Both the position numbers and the translations under genes were made by a program. Source: an uncultured Lacinutrix sp. (GTDB lineage: Bacteria > Bacteroidota > Bacteroidia > Flavobacteriales > Flavobacteriaceae). From it: DNA of 64,000 bases. This document shows positions 9,194 through 18,728 of the stretch, one piece after another. The stretch is from contig NZ_CANMSJ010000011.1 in NCBI RefSeq assembly GCF_947500605.1, positions 60,527 through 124,526 of the forward strand. Direction: 5' to 3'. How positions within the stretch are numbered: the stretch's first letter is position 1; each line of letters starts with the position of its first letter. Under the pieces are notes generated by a model that saw nothing but the letters and a program-made list of their open reading frames with translations, was not told where the DNA came from and searched no databases.

Positions 9194-9967
9194 ATGAATT
9201 TCTCTGAAATAGAAAAGAAAATAGAAGCGAATAAAGCTTTAGATTTTGGTACAATTTTTAACAAGTCGATAGAGTTGTTTAAGAAAAGTTGGATGCACGG
9301 ACTATCTGTGCAATTAATAGCATTTGTAATTATAATTCCTTTTATCTTAATATTTTATATTCCATTTGTAGTTGCCTTGGTTGGAAGCTCGGAAAACGGA
9401 CAAATGAATCCAGAGGATTTGTCTATGCTTATGGGAGGTTTTTCTATTGTCTATATGGGATTATTTATTATAGGTATTTTATTACTTAGTGTTGTAACAG
9501 TTGCAATGCGTGCAGCATTTTTTAAAGATTTAGGAGCAATAGATAGAGGAGAGGCAGTAAGTTTTAAGTCGTTATTCTATTTTTTTAAAGCACCTTATTT
9601 AACTAATATCTTTCTGTTAATGTTAGCGAGTATGGCAATTTCAATTGTAGCAATGTTATTATGTTATTTGCCTTTGTTTTATGTTATGGTACCAATGTCG
9701 TTTTTTACTGTAATTTTTGCATTTAATCCAGAATTAACGGTTTCAGAAATTATTAAGTTAAGTTTTAAAATAGGACACAAGAAATGGCTAATTACTTTTG
9801 GATTAGTAATTATTTCTTCATTATTAGCATCTATGGTAGGGATGTTAATGTGTGGAATAGGAATTGTTGTTACAGCAGCTTTCGCAGACCATCCGTTATA
9901 CTTTATATATAAAGAAGTTATAGGGGAAGATACTGTTGATTCTGTCGAGAAAATAGGTCTTGAATAA
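9194..9967 (+). CDS. Conserved multi-pass membrane protein upstream of topA
   Basis: The 257-residue protein starts with a short amphipathic cytoplasmic segment and then has about six hydrophobic helices (roughly residues 35-60, 75-105, 130-155, 155-180, 195-220 and 220-240). It has no catalytic motif that I recognise. Similar flavobacterial proteins often carry a doubtful beta-carotene monooxygenase label, which nothing in this sequence supports. It is divergent from miaB and ends in a strong terminator before topA, so it seems to be transcribed alone. Function unknown. Confidence 0.75.
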   Translation: MNFSEIEKKIEANKALDFGTIFNKSIELFKKSWMHGLSVQLIAFVIIIPFILIFYIPFVVALVGSSENGQMNPEDLSMLMGGFSIVYMGLFIIGILLLSVVTVAMRAAFFKDLGAIDRGEAVSFKSLFYFFKAPYLTNIFLLMLASMAISIVAMLLCYLPLFYVMVPMSFFTVIFAFNPELTVSEIIKLSFKIGHKKWLITFGLVIISSLLASMVGMLMCGIGIVVTAAFADHPLYFIYKEVIGEDTVDSVEKIGLE

Positions 9968-9972
9968 ATTGT

Positions 9973-9999
9973 AAAAAGCCTTGTTTTTCAAGGCTTTTT
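9973..9999 (+). terminator. Intrinsic terminator before topA
   Basis: AAAAAGCCTT (9973-9982) pairs perfectly with AAGGCTTTTT (9990-9999) around a 7-base loop. Confidence 0.9.
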
Positions 10000-10057
10000 A
10001 TTTGGTATATATATAGGTGTATAGTATTTTAATTAGGTTCATATATTTTTTTTGCTA

Positions 10058-10065
10058 TACCTTTG
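10058..10065 (+). promoter_or_regulatory. Promoter -7 box of topA
   Basis: TACCTTTG matches TAnnTTTG and is followed by CACTC and the ATG 20 bases later. No clear TTG element was seen upstream. Confidence 0.5.
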
Positions 10066-10084
10066 CACTCATAAAAAATGAAAA

Positions 10085-12628
10085 ATGGCTAAGAATTTAG
10101 TAATAGTTGAGTCACCTGCGAAAGCGAAAACAATAGAGAAATTCCTTGGAAAAGACTTTAAAGTAGAATCGAGTTATGGACACATTTCCGATTTGCCTTC
10201 TAAAGAATTAGGTGTAGATGTAGATGGTGATTTTGACCCAAAATATGAAGTATCTTCAGATAAAAAAGCAGTTGTAAAAAAACTGAAAGATTTAGCGAAA
10301 AAAGCAGAAATGGTTTGGTTGGCTAGTGATGAGGATAGAGAAGGTGAGGCTATTGCTTGGCACTTGGCTGAGTCTTTAGGTTTGGTTAAAGAGAAAACAA
10401 AACGTATTGTTTTTCATGAGATTACTAAAGCAGCAATACAAAAAGCAGTAGAGAACCCTAGACAGATAGATTACGATTTAGTAGATGCACAGCAAGCACG
10501 TCGTGTATTAGATAGAATTGTAGGTTACGAGTTGTCTCCAGTATTATGGAGAAAGGTAAAAGGTGGTTTATCTGCAGGACGAGTACAATCGGTTTCAGTA
10601 AGATTGATTGTAGAGCGTGAAAAAGAAATTAATGAGTTTAAAGCAGAAGCATCTTATAGAATTGATGCCGAGTTTTCAAATGAAGAAGGACAATCGTTTA
10701 AAGCAAAATTGCCAAAATCGATTAAAACAAAAGCAGAAGCGTTAAAGTTTTTAGAGCAAAACGCAAATACAACGTTTAAGGTTTCAGATCTTGAGAAGAA
10801 ACCAGCAAAAAAATCACCTTCTGCACCATTTACAACTTCAACATTACAACAGGAAGCATCGCGTAAATTATATTTTTCAGTAAGTAAAACCATGACTATG
10901 GCACAGCGTCTATACGAAGCCGGTTTAATTACTTATATGAGAACAGATAGTGTAAACTTATCTAACGAAGCTAAACAAGGAGCAGCAAAAGAAATTATTG
11001 ATGCTTACGGAAAAGAATACGCAAAAGAACGTAATTATAAAGGAAAGTCTAAAGGAGCGCAAGAAGCTCACGAAGCAATTAGACCTACAAATTTTGCAGT
11101 ACACACTGCTGGGCTAGATTACGACCAAACAAGATTATACGAGTTAATTTGGAAACGTGCTATTGCATCACAAATGAGCGAAGCAAAATTAGAACGTACC
11201 AATGTAAAAATAAATGCAGCCTCACATAAGCAAACGTTTACTGCAAATGGAGAGGTGATTACTTTTGATGGATTTTTAAAAGTCTATTTAGAAGGTACAG
11301 ATGATGAAGATTTAGAGCAGCAAGAAGGAATGTTACCAGCAATGAAAATTGGTGAAACATTATTGAATAATAATATTACAGCTACCGAGCGTTACACAAG
11401 AGCACCTTATAGATTTACAGAAGCATCACTTGTAAAGAAATTAGAAGAACTTGGTATTGGTAGACCGTCTACTTATGCACCAACAATTTCTACTATTCAA
11501 AATAGAAACTACGTTGAAAAAGGAACTGTTGAAGGTGTAGAACGTAATTATACACAATTGGTTCTTGAAAGCGGAAGTGTAAAAGATAATTTACTTACAG
11601 AAAAAGTAGGTTCAGATAAAGGGAAATTAGTGCCAACGGATATTGGTATTATTGTAACTAATTTCTTAGTCAACCATTTCCAAAGTATATTAGATTATAG
11701 TTTTACCGCGAATGTGGAAGATCAGTTTGATGATATTGCAGATGGTAAAGCAGATTGGAAAGATGTGATGAAAGCTTTTTATAAAGATTTTCATCCAAGA
11801 GTTATTGATGTACAAGAAAATGCAGAAAGAGAATCTGGAGAACGTATTTTAGGTGAGGATCCTAAAACTGGAAAGCGTGTAAGTGTGCGTTTAGGGAAAT
11901 TTGGACCAATGGTGCAAATGGGAATGAGCGACGATGAAGAAGGGCCAACTTATGCAAGTTTAAGTCCAGATCAACAATTAGGAAGTATCACTTTTGAAGA
12001 AGCTATGGATTTATTTCAGCTTCCTAAAAATTTAGGAACTTTCGAAGATCTTGAAGTTGCTGTAAATAATGGTCGTTTTGGACCGTATGTGAAATTTGGA
12101 GAAACCTATGTTTCATTACCAAAAGGTACAGATCCATTAACAGTAGAATTGGATGATGCAATTGTATTAATAAAAGAGAAGCAAAAAGCAGATGCTCCTA
12201 TATATACCTATAAGGACTTGCCTGTGCAAAAAGGAAAAGGACGTTTTGGACCATTTATAAAGTGGAACAATATGTTTATTAATGTGAATAAAAAATACGA
12301 TTGGGATAATTTATCAGATGATGATATTGTTGAATTAATTGAAGTTAAGATTCAAAAAGAGATCGACAAGGTTATTCATAATTGGGAAGATGAAGGTATT
12401 CGTGTAGAAAAAGCACGTTGGGGAAGATTTAATATTTTACAAGGAAAGGTTAAAATTGAACTTCCTAAAACAACAGATGCACCAGCCTTGACTTTAGAAG
12501 AGGTGAAAGCTATTCTGGAAAAGAACGCACCAAAGAAAAAAGCTACTAAAAAGAAACCTGCTGCAAAGAAAAAAACAGCAGCAAAGAAGAAAACTACAGC
12601 TAAGAAAACAACTGCAAAAAAGAAATAA
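10085..12628 (+). CDS. topA: DNA topoisomerase I
   Basis: The 847-residue type IA topoisomerase relaxes negative supercoils by nicking one strand. The Toprim domain has the catalytic Glu (E9 in VIVESPAKAKT) and the acidic triad D82-E-D84. The active-site tyrosine is Y284 (LITYMRTDS). The C-terminal half has topoisomerase C-terminal repeats (RFGPMVQMG-like, RFGPYVKFG, RFGPFIKW) in place of Cys4 zinc fingers. The last 45 residues are a Lys/Ala tail (KKKPAAKKK pattern) that should bind DNA non-specifically. The arginase-fold gene starts 3 bases after the stop, which suggests co-transcription. Confidence 0.98.
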   Translation: MAKNLVIVESPAKAKTIEKFLGKDFKVESSYGHISDLPSKELGVDVDGDFDPKYEVSSDKKAVVKKLKDLAKKAEMVWLASDEDREGEAIAWHLAESLGLVKEKTKRIVFHEITKAAIQKAVENPRQIDYDLVDAQQARRVLDRIVGYELSPVLWRKVKGGLSAGRVQSVSVRLIVEREKEINEFKAEASYRIDAEFSNEEGQSFKAKLPKSIKTKAEALKFLEQNANTTFKVSDLEKKPAKKSPSAPFTTSTLQQEASRKLYFSVSKTMTMAQRLYEAGLITYMRTDSVNLSNEAKQGAAKEIIDAYGKEYAKERNYKGKSKGAQEAHEAIRPTNFAVHTAGLDYDQTRLYELIWKRAIASQMSEAKLERTNVKINAASHKQTFTANGEVITFDGFLKVYLEGTDDEDLEQQEGMLPAMKIGETLLNNNITATERYTRAPYRFTEASLVKKLEELGIGRPSTYAPTISTIQNRNYVEKGTVEGVERNYTQLVLESGSVKDNLLTEKVGSDKGKLVPTDIGIIVTNFLVNHFQSILDYSFTANVEDQFDDIADGKADWKDVMKAFYKDFHPRVIDVQENAERESGERILGEDPKTGKRVSVRLGKFGPMVQMGMSDDEEGPTYASLSPDQQLGSITFEEAMDLFQLPKNLGTFEDLEVAVNNGRFGPYVKFGETYVSLPKGTDPLTVELDDAIVLIKEKQKADAPIYTYKDLPVQKGKGRFGPFIKWNNMFINVNKKYDWDNLSDDDIVELIEVKIQKEIDKVIHNWEDEGIRVEKARWGRFNILQGKVKIELPKTTDAPALTLEEVKAILEKNAPKKKATKKKPAAKKKTAAKKKTTAKKTTAKKK

Positions 12629-12631
12629 TAT

Positions 12632-13798
12632 ATGAACTTTAATTTTTTGTCGCCAGTTTCAGATGCCGTTTTAGCACATAACGAGTTGTTATCAATGCAG
12701 GCGTTAGGACGAAAATTGAAAATTCATTCTGAGCAGCAAGGAATTCCCGATTTAAAAGGTGTTTCAATTGCTATTGTAGGTGTTTTAGAAAATAGAAACG
12801 ATACTAATTATATAGGTGAAGAATTTCAGCTAAATGAAATAAGGAAGTCTTTTTACGCTTTATTTCCTGGAATTTGGGATACTGCTATTGCCGATTTAGG
12901 TGATATTAATAGAGGGGAATCTGTAGAAGACACCTATTTCGCTCTAAAAACAACTGTCTCTATTTTAATTCAGAAAAAAATCATTCCTGTTATATTGGGA
13001 GGGAGTCAAGATTTAACTTATCCTATTTATCGAGCTTACGATAATTTAATGCCAATGGTAAATATCGTGAATGTAGATTCACGTTTCGACCTTGGCGATT
13101 CTGCTAAACCTATTAAAAATGATAGTTTTATTGGTAAAATAATACTAGATGAGCCTTATAATTTATTTAATTATGCTGCTTTAGGCTATCAAACCTATTT
13201 TAATTCTCAAGAAGAAATAGATTTAATGGAACGCTTGTATTTTGAAGCGTATCGTCTTGGAGAGGTCTCTAACGACATTACACTTGCAGAACCGGTTATG
13301 AGAGATGCAAATGTAGTAAGTATAGACTTGGGCGCTGTAAAGGCTTCTGAGGTGAGTTTAAAACAAAGGTTGTCTCCAAATGGTTTAGATGGAAAAGAAA
13401 TTTGCGCCATTGCTCGCTATGCAGGAATAAGTAATAAAGTATCTGCGTTTGGTATATTTGAGTATAAACCTTCTTATGATGATGAAGTTACAGCAATGTT
13501 AATTTCTCAAATGATATGGTATTTTATCGAAGGTGTAAATTGTCGAGTAAAAGATGACGACTTTTTAGATGATAATAATCATCAAAAATTCACTACTTTA
13601 GCTGACGCTGAAGAATTGGTGTTTTATAAAAGCACTAAAACTGGAAGATGGTGGGTAGAAATACCTTTTTTAGCAAATGTTAATAATAAATTAAAAAAGC
13701 ATACGTTATTACCTTGCACGCACAAAGATTATTTAGATGCATGCAATGGTAAGCTGCCTGATAGGTGGTATAAGGCGTATCAAAAGAATAACGTATAA
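12632..13798 (+). CDS. Arginase/formimidoylglutamase-fold protein with degraded metal site
   Basis: The 388-residue protein aligns by motif with the ureohydrolase superfamily (arginase, agmatinase, HutG) but has lost half the manganese ligands. The GGDHS motif is GGSQD (residues 123-127, His replaced by Gln). The DAHxD motif is D149-S-R-F-D153 (His replaced by Arg). The SxDxDxxDP motif is S230-I-D-L-G-A-V-K (second Asp replaced by Gly). Automated pipelines would call it formimidoylglutamase, but arginase-type catalysis is unlikely from these residues. It sits between topA (3-base gap) and gldK (162-base gap). A binding or regulatory role is possible. Function unknown. Confidence 0.75.
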   Translation: MNFNFLSPVSDAVLAHNELLSMQALGRKLKIHSEQQGIPDLKGVSIAIVGVLENRNDTNYIGEEFQLNEIRKSFYALFPGIWDTAIADLGDINRGESVEDTYFALKTTVSILIQKKIIPVILGGSQDLTYPIYRAYDNLMPMVNIVNVDSRFDLGDSAKPIKNDSFIGKIILDEPYNLFNYAALGYQTYFNSQEEIDLMERLYFEAYRLGEVSNDITLAEPVMRDANVVSIDLGAVKASEVSLKQRLSPNGLDGKEICAIARYAGISNKVSAFGIFEYKPSYDDEVTAMLISQMIWYFIEGVNCRVKDDDFLDDNNHQKFTTLADAEELVFYKSTKTGRWWVEIPFLANVNNKLKKHTLLPCTHKDYLDACNGKLPDRWYKAYQKNNV

Positions 13799-13886
13799 TT
13801 ATTGGAAATCATTCAATTTAAATTGTTCACAAATCGTTTAAAAGTAATTTTAACACGATAAGGTGTCTTTTTTTTTCCTTTAAAAG

Positions 13887-13917
13887 TTGTTTTTTAAAAA
13901 ATATATAAATATGTTTA
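13887..13917 (+). promoter_or_regulatory. Candidate promoter of the gldKLMN operon
   Basis: TTG (13887-13889) is followed after 20 bases by TATGTTTA (13910-13917), one mismatch from TAnnTTTG. The gldK ATG is 43 bases downstream. Confidence 0.4.
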
Positions 13918-13960
13918 CGCTCTTAAAAATTAGGAGTATATAATTAACCTCGAGTTTATA

Positions 13961-15328
13961 ATGAATATGAAGAAGTTTTTATTAATAACAGTAGTCTTAA
14001 CGCTTTTAGCCAGTTGTGGTTCTAGTGATAAAGGTCAATTAGTTGGTGTTAAAGGGAAAAAGTGGCATCCAGAGAAGCCTTATGGTATGACTTTGGTTCC
14101 TGGTGGAGCCTTTATAATGGGTAAAGCTGGAGATGATTTAGCTGGTATTCAAGATGCACCTTCAAAAACCGTAACGGTTAGAGCATTTTACATGGACGAA
14201 ACAGAAATCACAAATAGTGAGTACCGTGAGTTTGTAGAATGGGTAAGAGATTCTACTATAAGAACTAAGTTAGCTATTTTAGCTGACGAAATAGGAGAAG
14301 TTCCTGGTAATGGAGGTGTTGGTGAATTTGCTTTTAAAGATGCAGATCCAGAAAACATGACTCCTTACGAGCAATATATGTTAGATAACTATAGTGGTCT
14401 TGGAGAAACAGGATTCGAGGGAAGAAAATTAAATCGCGATGTAGAGTTATTTTTCGATACTGCAGAATATCCAGATGAATACTACGTAGAGGTTATGGAT
14501 ACTATGTACTTGCCAATCGAAGAGTCTTATAACGGTCAACGTACTTGGGATGTAACTAAATTCAAGTTCCAGTATTCTTACATGGATATTGAAAAAGCAG
14601 CAAAAAACAAAAACTTACGTCGTAAAGATGTTATTATAAAAGAAGAAGTAGAAATCTATCCAGATACTACTGCTTGGATTAGAGATTTTGCTTACTCTTA
14701 TAATGAGCCAATGCATAACGATTATTTCTGGCATGATGCTTATGGAGATTACCCAGTAGTTGGTGTGTCTTGGAAGCAAGCTAAAGCTTTTTGCCAATGG
14801 AGAACATTAAAGCATAATTCTTACAGAAAAGAAAAGAAAAGACATTACGTAAATTCTTACCGTTTACCTTCAGAAGCAGAATGGGAATATGCGGCAAGAG
14901 GTGGATTGCAAGCAGCAGATTACCCTTGGGGAGGACCATACACTAAAAACGACAGAGGTTGTTTTATGGCTAACTTTAAACCATTACGTGGAGATTATGC
15001 AGCAGATCAAGCATTATATACTGTAGAAGCTGATGCTTTCGAGCCTAACGATTTCAACTTATATAATATGGCTGGTAACGTATCAGAATGGGTAAACGCA
15101 TCTTACGATCCAGGTTCTTACGAGCATATGTCAACAATTAATCCAAGTGTAAACGAAGCTAGTAACCAACGTAAAGTTGTTAGAGGTGGATCATGGAAAG
15201 ATGTTGCATACTTCTTACAAGTAAGTTCAAGAGATTATGAATATGCAGATTCTGCAAGAAGTTATATTGGCTTTAGAACAGTTCAAGATTATATGGGAAC
15301 TGAAGTTACAGCTAATTCAAGAAGATAA
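13961..15328 (+). CDS. gldK: Gliding motility / type IX secretion lipoprotein GldK
   Basis: The 455-residue lipoprotein (signal peptide and lipobox LLASC, Cys19) is exported to the outer membrane. There it forms, with GldN, the periplasmic ring of the type IX secretion system. The body is a formylglycine-generating-enzyme (SUMF1-like) fold: GMTLVPGGAFIMG near residue 45, MDETEITNSEYREFVEWV, the YRLPSEAEWEYAARGG block near 305, and NMAGNVSEWV and VVRGGSW near the C-terminus. A long insertion (about residues 95-245) splits the fold, as in other GldK proteins. It is the first gene of gldK-gldL-gldM-gldN. A second ATG lies two codons downstream. Confidence 0.97.
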   Translation: MNMKKFLLITVVLTLLASCGSSDKGQLVGVKGKKWHPEKPYGMTLVPGGAFIMGKAGDDLAGIQDAPSKTVTVRAFYMDETEITNSEYREFVEWVRDSTIRTKLAILADEIGEVPGNGGVGEFAFKDADPENMTPYEQYMLDNYSGLGETGFEGRKLNRDVELFFDTAEYPDEYYVEVMDTMYLPIEESYNGQRTWDVTKFKFQYSYMDIEKAAKNKNLRRKDVIIKEEVEIYPDTTAWIRDFAYSYNEPMHNDYFWHDAYGDYPVVGVSWKQAKAFCQWRTLKHNSYRKEKKRHYVNSYRLPSEAEWEYAARGGLQAADYPWGGPYTKNDRGCFMANFKPLRGDYAADQALYTVEADAFEPNDFNLYNMAGNVSEWVNASYDPGSYEHMSTINPSVNEASNQRKVVRGGSWKDVAYFLQVSSRDYEYADSARSYIGFRTVQDYMGTEVTANSRR

Positions 15329-15384
15329 TTAACTCTACTAAAAATAATTATAAATTAACAACTAAAAACTAAAACTTAGAAATT

Positions 15385-16023
15385 ATGGCACAAAAAGGTA
15401 AAATCACAGTAACTAATATGGTCTACGGACTTGGAGCAGCATTAGTAATCGTTGGAGCTTTATTCAAAATTCAACACTGGCCTTGGGCTTCAGAAATATT
15501 AACAATTGGTATGATTGTAGAAGCTTTAGTATTTACATATTCTGCATTCGAAAGACAATCTTCAGATTTAGATTGGTCTCTAGTATACCCAGAATTAGCA
15601 GGAGGAGTTACTACAACTAAAAAAGCGCTTAAAAAAGAAGAGCCTAAAGATGCTGAAGGTTTATTATCTAAAAAATTAGACAACTTATTAAAAGATGCTA
15701 AAATTGATGGTGAATTAATGGCAAGCTTAGGTAACAGTATTAAAAACTTTGAAGGAGCTGCTAAAGGAATCTCTCCTACAGTAGATGCAATGGCTGCACA
15801 AAAGAAGTATGGAGAAGAAATGACTCTTGCTGCTGCACAAATGGAATCTTTAAATAGTTTATATAAAGTACAAATGGAATCTGCTAGTCGTCAAGCAACG
15901 ATTAATGAAGAGTCTGTAGAAAATGCAAACAAATTAAAAGAGCAAATGCAATCTTTAGCATCTAACTTATCTTCTTTAAACGGAGTATATGGTGGAATGT
16001 TAACTGCAATGAATAAAAACTAA
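15385..16023 (+). CDS. gldL: Gliding motility / T9SS motor protein GldL
   Basis: The 212-residue inner-membrane protein has two N-terminal helices (about residues 10-28 and 35-55) and a long cytoplasmic helical tail. With GldM it forms the proton-driven rotary motor that powers type IX secretion and gliding. The segment LFKIQHWPWASEILTIGMIV is characteristic, and the membrane glutamate E46 (GMIVEAL) corresponds to the conserved Glu implicated in proton flow. It lies 56 bases after gldK and 47 before gldM, in one operon. Confidence 0.97.
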   Translation: MAQKGKITVTNMVYGLGAALVIVGALFKIQHWPWASEILTIGMIVEALVFTYSAFERQSSDLDWSLVYPELAGGVTTTKKALKKEEPKDAEGLLSKKLDNLLKDAKIDGELMASLGNSIKNFEGAAKGISPTVDAMAAQKKYGEEMTLAAAQMESLNSLYKVQMESASRQATINEESVENANKLKEQMQSLASNLSSLNGVYGGMLTAMNKN

Positions 16024-16070
16024 TTAGTAATTAGTATAACTAATATTAATAAATTAAAAACTAATTAGAC

Positions 16071-17633
16071 ATGGCAGGAGGAAAAGCATCATCAAGGCAA
16101 AAAATGATTAACTTGATGTATTTAGTATTTATCGCAATGATGGCGATGAATATGTCAAAAGAAGTATTATCAGCATTTGGATTAATGGAAGCTAAGTTTT
16201 CTACTTCAAATACAGATACTTCAGAAAGAAATGCTGCTTTATTAGCAGATTTAGAGAAAAAGGGAGAAGAGAAACCAGAAGAATTTCAAGTTCCTGCAAC
16301 TAAAGCTAAGCAAATTAGTATTGCTTCTCAAAAGTTCTACGATTACTTAGAGTCTTTAAAGAACGAATTAATTAAAAAAGGTGAGTATAAAATCGATCCT
16401 GAGACTGGTAAATTACCTTTCGAAGCGATGGATAAAACTGATATCTTAGATGAAATGTGGTTTACAGGAGACCGTTTATCTAAGCCAGGTGAAGCTGTAA
16501 TGGCTAAAATTGAAGCTTATAAAGCAGAAGTTAGTGACATCTTAGGAAAAGATGTTAAAGCTAGTAAAGCTTTAAAAAGTTTTCAAGATTTATTTGATAC
16601 TTCAAAGCAAAAAAACAAGGACGGTAAACAAATCGATTGGTTAGATTATCACTTTAAAGGTTTCCCAGCAATTGCATCTTTTACAAAATTAACAGCAATA
16701 CAAAATGATGTTAAAGTAACTGAAGCTAACTTAATGAATTACTATTTAGGTAATGTATTAACAGATGCAGTTTCTCTTAACAAGTATCAAGCAATTATTT
16801 TAGCTGATAAGTCTGCATTTTTCGCAGGTGAAAAGTTTCAAGGTAAAGTAGTAATTGGAAAATACGCAAAAGTTGCTCCAACAAAATTAAACGTTCAAGG
16901 AAAAGAGATTGATTTATCTAAAGCAATCGATTCTACTGGAGCTGCAACATTAGATTTTAATGTTGGTAATGTAGGTGAGCATGATATTAAAGGTAAATTT
17001 ACTTTCTTAGAAGACGGTAAGCCTTTAGAAATTGATATTAAAGGAAACTACGTTGTAGTACCTAGACCGAATTCTGCTACTATTTCTGCAGATAAAATGA
17101 ATGTAGTTTATCGTGGTGTATCTAACCCAATGACTATTTCTTTTGCTGGTGTTCCAGATAATAAAGTATCTGCTTCAGGTTCTGGATTATCTAAAGCTGG
17201 TAAAGCAGGTAAATATAACATGGTGCCATCTTCTGGTAAAGAAGTAACTATTAATGTAAGTGCAACTTTAGATGATGGATCAAAAGCATCTGATAAAGCA
17301 GTATTTAGAATTAAAGATATTCCTAAGCCAACAGGTCAAATGGCAGGTAAAGAGTCAGGAAGACTTCCAAGAGCTAATGTTGCTGCAGGTACAGTTAAAG
17401 CAGTATTATTAGATTTCGATTTCGATTTACCATTAACGGTTACTGGATTTAAAGTAAAAGTACCAGGACAACCAAGTATTACTGTAAGCGGTAACAAAAT
17501 GAATGGTCAAGCTAAAGCAGCGATCAATAAAGCACGAAGAGGTGATGCAATTCAGATTTTTGAAATTAAATCAAGATCTACAGGTCCAAAAATGAAGCCA
17601 GCATCTCCAATAGTTATAGAGTTATCTAACTAA
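16071..17633 (+). CDS. gldM: Gliding motility / T9SS motor protein GldM
   Basis: The 520-residue protein has one N-terminal membrane helix (about residues 14-34, LMYLVFIAMMAMNMS) and a long periplasmic part. The periplasmic part consists of a helical D1 domain and three beta-rich domains, the last with the conserved C-terminal VTGFKVKVPGQPSITVSG. A GldM dimer inserts in the GldL pentamer and transmits torque to the GldK/GldN ring. The N-terminal MAGGKASSRQKMINLMYLV is a strong family signature. gldN follows after 41 bases. Confidence 0.97.
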   Translation: MAGGKASSRQKMINLMYLVFIAMMAMNMSKEVLSAFGLMEAKFSTSNTDTSERNAALLADLEKKGEEKPEEFQVPATKAKQISIASQKFYDYLESLKNELIKKGEYKIDPETGKLPFEAMDKTDILDEMWFTGDRLSKPGEAVMAKIEAYKAEVSDILGKDVKASKALKSFQDLFDTSKQKNKDGKQIDWLDYHFKGFPAIASFTKLTAIQNDVKVTEANLMNYYLGNVLTDAVSLNKYQAIILADKSAFFAGEKFQGKVVIGKYAKVAPTKLNVQGKEIDLSKAIDSTGAATLDFNVGNVGEHDIKGKFTFLEDGKPLEIDIKGNYVVVPRPNSATISADKMNVVYRGVSNPMTISFAGVPDNKVSASGSGLSKAGKAGKYNMVPSSGKEVTINVSATLDDGSKASDKAVFRIKDIPKPTGQMAGKESGRLPRANVAAGTVKAVLLDFDFDLPLTVTGFKVKVPGQPSITVSGNKMNGQAKAAINKARRGDAIQIFEIKSRSTGPKMKPASPIVIELSN

Positions 17634-17674
17634 AAATAACTTTATAAGTAAATTAATAAAAAAAGAAGAAACAA

Positions 17675-18574
17675 ATGAATTATAAATCTTTATTAGCAGT
17701 CGTATGTGGAGTACTTATCTCTTCTAGCGCATTTGCTCAAGCTAACATTTTAAACGCTAAATCTCCTGAAGAGATAGGTGTGAGAACTGAAGAACAAAAA
17801 GCTTTAGACAACGATAAACCATTAGAGTATGGTTATGTTGATGATAGAGATATTATGTTCGCTAAAATGACTTGGGAAAAAGTAGTATTAGATGAGCGTG
17901 TTAACTTTCCATTGTACTATCCTGTGGATACTAACAATATCGGAAGCAACAGACGTTCTCTTTACGATGTTTTAACAAAGGCTATAGCTGAAGGTAAAAT
18001 AGAAAACGTTTATAACGATTCTTATTTTAGCGCTAAGCGTACAGCAAAAGAAATGATAGACATAACTACTAAGATAGATACTCTAGATTACGGTTATGAT
18101 CAATTTAATGCTGAAGGTCGTGTTGATCCAGAATACATTACCAAAACAGAGATTTCTTCTTATCATGTAAGTGCATACCTTATTAAAGGATTATGGTATT
18201 TCGATAAGCGTCAAGGTGAATTAAAATACCGTTTATTAGGACTTGCACCTGCAGCTCCAGATGTAAACTTTTTAGATTCTGACGATGCTGCTAATAGCGA
18301 GCCTAATCCATTATTTTGGGTATTCTTTCCAGATGCTAGAGAAGTATTGCATGAAGCAAAATCTTTCAACGCTAAAAACAGTGCTATACCATTTTCTTTC
18401 GATCACATATTAAACGCACGTCGTTTTAATGGTGTAATTACAAGAGAAGAAAATGTATTTGGAGATCGTAAAGTTGAAGATTATGTTGCTGAAAATGCAT
18501 TAATGCAACTTTTAGAATCTGAAAGGATTAAAGAAAAAATAAGAAACTTCGAATTAGATATGTGGTCATACTAA
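17675..18574 (+). CDS. gldN: Gliding motility / T9SS protein GldN
   Basis: The 299-residue periplasmic protein has a signal peptide (VVCGVLISSSAFAQA). Family hallmarks include YGYVDDRDIMFAKMTWEKVVLDERVNFPLYYP given here only in part, the RSLYDVLTKAI segment, and the C-terminal FNGVITREENVFGDRKV. It binds GldK to build the ring beneath the outer membrane that supports type IX secretion and gliding. It ends the operon, followed by a strong terminator at 18597-18630. Confidence 0.97.
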   Translation: MNYKSLLAVVCGVLISSSAFAQANILNAKSPEEIGVRTEEQKALDNDKPLEYGYVDDRDIMFAKMTWEKVVLDERVNFPLYYPVDTNNIGSNRRSLYDVLTKAIAEGKIENVYNDSYFSAKRTAKEMIDITTKIDTLDYGYDQFNAEGRVDPEYITKTEISSYHVSAYLIKGLWYFDKRQGELKYRLLGLAPAAPDVNFLDSDDAANSEPNPLFWVFFPDAREVLHEAKSFNAKNSAIPFSFDHILNARRFNGVITREENVFGDRKVEDYVAENALMQLLESERIKEKIRNFELDMWSY

Positions 18575-18596
18575 TTAGAAACACTTAATATATTTT

Positions 18597-18630
18597 AAAA
18601 CGCTCACTTTTACTAGTGAGCGTTTTTTTT
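18597..18630 (+). terminator. Intrinsic terminator of the gldKLMN operon
   Basis: AAAACGCTCACT (18597-18608) pairs perfectly with AGTGAGCGTTTT (18615-18626) around a 6-base loop, followed by a T-run to 18630. Confidence 0.95.
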
Positions 18631-18728
18631 GTTTAATACAGTAGACATAATTTTCTTATTTACAGAAAATGAAATAAACTTAACTTATTATTCAAAAATA
18701 AAAGACAGATTAATTTTACCTTTACAGA

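Noticed and set aside
9194..9967. Beta-carotene monooxygenase
   Set aside because: No His/Glu iron-site pattern; only membrane helices are visible.
12632..13798. Functional formimidoylglutamase paired with the urocanate hydratase
   Set aside because: Metal ligands are missing and the two genes are 20 kb apart with no other hut genes near.
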